Shown: positions 5,264 through 6,394 of the stretch, one piece after another
Numbering within the stretch: position 1 is the first letter of the stretch
How the letters are laid out: every line of letters begins with the position of its first letter
Source: Fimbriimonadales bacterium
GTDB lineage: Bacteria > Armatimonadota > Fimbriimonadia > Fimbriimonadales > Fimbriimonadaceae
Direction of reading: 5' to 3'
DNA length: 6,394 bases
Assembly (NCBI GenBank): GCA_026392145.1
Contig: JAPLCS010000263.1
Coordinates: 1-6,394, forward strand
Position numbers and translations under genes: made by a program
The notes under the pieces: generated by a model
Told to the model about the DNA's origin: nothing
What the model saw: only the letters and a program-made list of their open reading frames with translations
The model's database searches: none

Positions 5264-6394
5264 TTAGTACGCTTTAGCAAAAACTACTCGCTGGTTACTT
5301 GGCGCTCCAGAAAAAACACACTTGCCAGGAATGGCATCGTCAGGGTCAAGAGGTACTAGCGGAATACACCGAATAGTCGCCTTCGTCGCCTCGCTAATTT
5401 TGTCCTCGGTTTCTTGTGTTCCATCCCAATGTGCGAGGATAAAACCGGCGCCACCCTCGCCTTCAAAAGTAGCAAGGAACTCCTCCCAAGTATCAACTCG
5501 ACGAGTATTCGCATTACGAAACTCCAAGGCACGAGCAAACATATCGGCTTGAATCTTCTCCATCAGAGACACACAATGGTCAACCACTTGATCAATTCGA
5601 ACCATCTCCTTCTCACCAGAATCTCGCCGGCTCACACCCAGTTCTCCAGCCTCTAACTCCCTCCCGCCGACATCAACCCGAACACAAACTCCTCGCATTT
5701 CCCAGTGCTTAGCCTTGAATCCAGGCGATTCCTTAGTTCGTGAATCCACCTTAACCTTGAGACCTCGCTTCTTCATTTCAGCCGCCAACTCATTAGCTTT
5801 AGCCGTGGTAAGTGCAAGCGTATCATCTTTGCCCATCGGCACAAACACAACCTGAATAGGTGCAAGTTTCGGTGGGCAAACCAATCCCTTATCATCGCTA
5901 TGAGCCATGATCAATGTTCCGATGAGCCGTGTGGAAACACCCCAACTTGTCGCATAAACATGCTCCAATTTGCCTTCAGATGACTGGAAAGTGACATCAA
6001 AGGCCTTAGCAAAGTTTTGTCCCAAATGGTGCGAAGTACCCGCCTGAATCGCTCGACGATCCTGAGTCATAGCCTCTATCGTATAGGTGTGGTCTGCACC
6101 CGCAAACTTCTCACCTTCACTCTTGACACCCTTGAGCACAGGAACCGCCATCCACTCCTCAGCAAACTTCCCGTAGCACTCGTGGAGAATCGTCAAACTC
6201 TCTTGTTCAGCTTCCTCGTAAGTTGCATGGGCGGTATGTCCTTCCTGCCATAAAAACTCCGACGTTCTCAAAAACATCCGAGTCCTCATTGCCCAACGCA
6301 TTACATTTGCCCACTGATTAACAAGAATCGGAAGGTCACGATAGCTCTGAATCCACTTCTTATAGGTATTCCAAATAATGGTTTCGCTCGTAGG
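5264..6394 (-). CDS. proS: Prolyl-tRNA synthetase, archaeal/eukaryotic type, C-terminal part (5' end outside window)
   Basis: Class II aminoacyl-tRNA synthetase charging tRNA-Pro with proline; cytoplasmic. The frame is open to base 6394, so the ATG at 6301 is internal. 376 residues are visible of about 480. In visible numbering they run: '[14 protein letters not shown]' (1-14), motif 2 region '[20 protein letters not shown]' (26-45) with '[12 protein letters not shown]' after it, proline site '[10 protein letters not shown]' (119-128), motif 3 '[10 protein letters not shown]' (150-159), anticodon-binding domain from about 170 ('[13 protein letters not shown]'), and a C-terminal domain ending in 'RVVFAKAY'. 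The Tyr C-terminus, and the absence of the editing insertion between motifs 2 and 3, mark the type 3 enzyme. Oddities: motif 2 reads RWA where RWE (class II fRxE) is expected (residue 35, GCA at 6292-6290), and the C-terminal zinc Cys set is reduced, as in some bacterial members. Confidence 0.95.
   Translation of the reverse strand, partial: PTSETIIWNTYKKWIQSYRDLPILVNQWANVMRWAMRTRMFLRTSEFLWQEGHTAHATYEEAEQESLTILHECYGKFAEEWMAVPVLKGVKSEGEKFAGADHTYTIEAMTQDRRAIQAGTSHHLGQNFAKAFDVTFQSSEGKLEHVYATSWGVSTRLIGTLIMAHSDDKGLVCPPKLAPIQVVFVPMGKDDTLALTTAKANELAAEMKKRGLKVKVDSRTKESPGFKAKHWEMRGVCVRVDVGGRELEAGELGVSRRDSGEKEMVRIDQVVDHCVSLMEKIQADMFARALEFRNANTRRVDTWEEFLATFEGEGGAGFILAHWDGTQETEDKISEATKATIRCIPLVPLDPDDAIPGKCVFSGAPSNQRVVFAKAY

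Overview
The window holds seven genes, two of them cut by its edges, plus a possible 38-residue membrane peptide. The base composition is near-balanced and genes are tightly packed. No RNA genes, insertion sequences, CRISPR arrays or clear phage genes are visible. The best guess for the organism is a free-living bacterium of the Armatimonadota (Fimbriimonadia-like). This is inference, resting on an archaeal/eukaryotic-type (type 3) prolyl-tRNA synthetase, HD-GYP signalling proteins, and a protein with the 'YSxDYDE ... W..AL.PY.+NR ... ADGKGH' pattern that recalls the pilin-like H-X9-DG proteins abundant in that phylum. No single marker proves it.

Left part (1-3701, all + strand): the 3' end of an acyl-CoA dehydrogenase gene, a secreted protein of unknown function, a polytopic membrane HD-GYP cyclic-di-GMP phosphodiesterase, and a small membrane-anchored protein that is a degraded HD-GYP domain. 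Gaps are 22 bp, 13 bp and a 4-bp ATGA overlap, so all four may share a transcript. The last two are almost certainly translationally coupled. The most interesting point in the window is this pair: an HD-GYP enzyme with all recognisable metal-site residues, followed by a partner that has lost most of them (HD to HN, HHE to FHR, no DGxGYP).

Middle part (3702-4692): a convergent junction without an obvious terminator, then a minus-strand single-pass membrane protein with a pilin-like extracytoplasmic region but no prepilin cleavage motif. A 227-bp non-coding stretch with a short inverted repeat follows, and then the 38-residue single-TM open frame on the + strand.

Right part (4693-6394): a dihydrofolate-reductase-like (RibD C-terminal) protein on the + strand with a GTG start, converging on the 3' two-thirds or more of proS on the minus strand. 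The ProRS has an Ala where the motif 2 Glu (fRxE) is expected. Other sequence oddities are a 16-A homopolymer near the end of the secreted-protein gene and a perfect 11-bp inverted repeat inside the first 26 codons of the HD-GYP gene.
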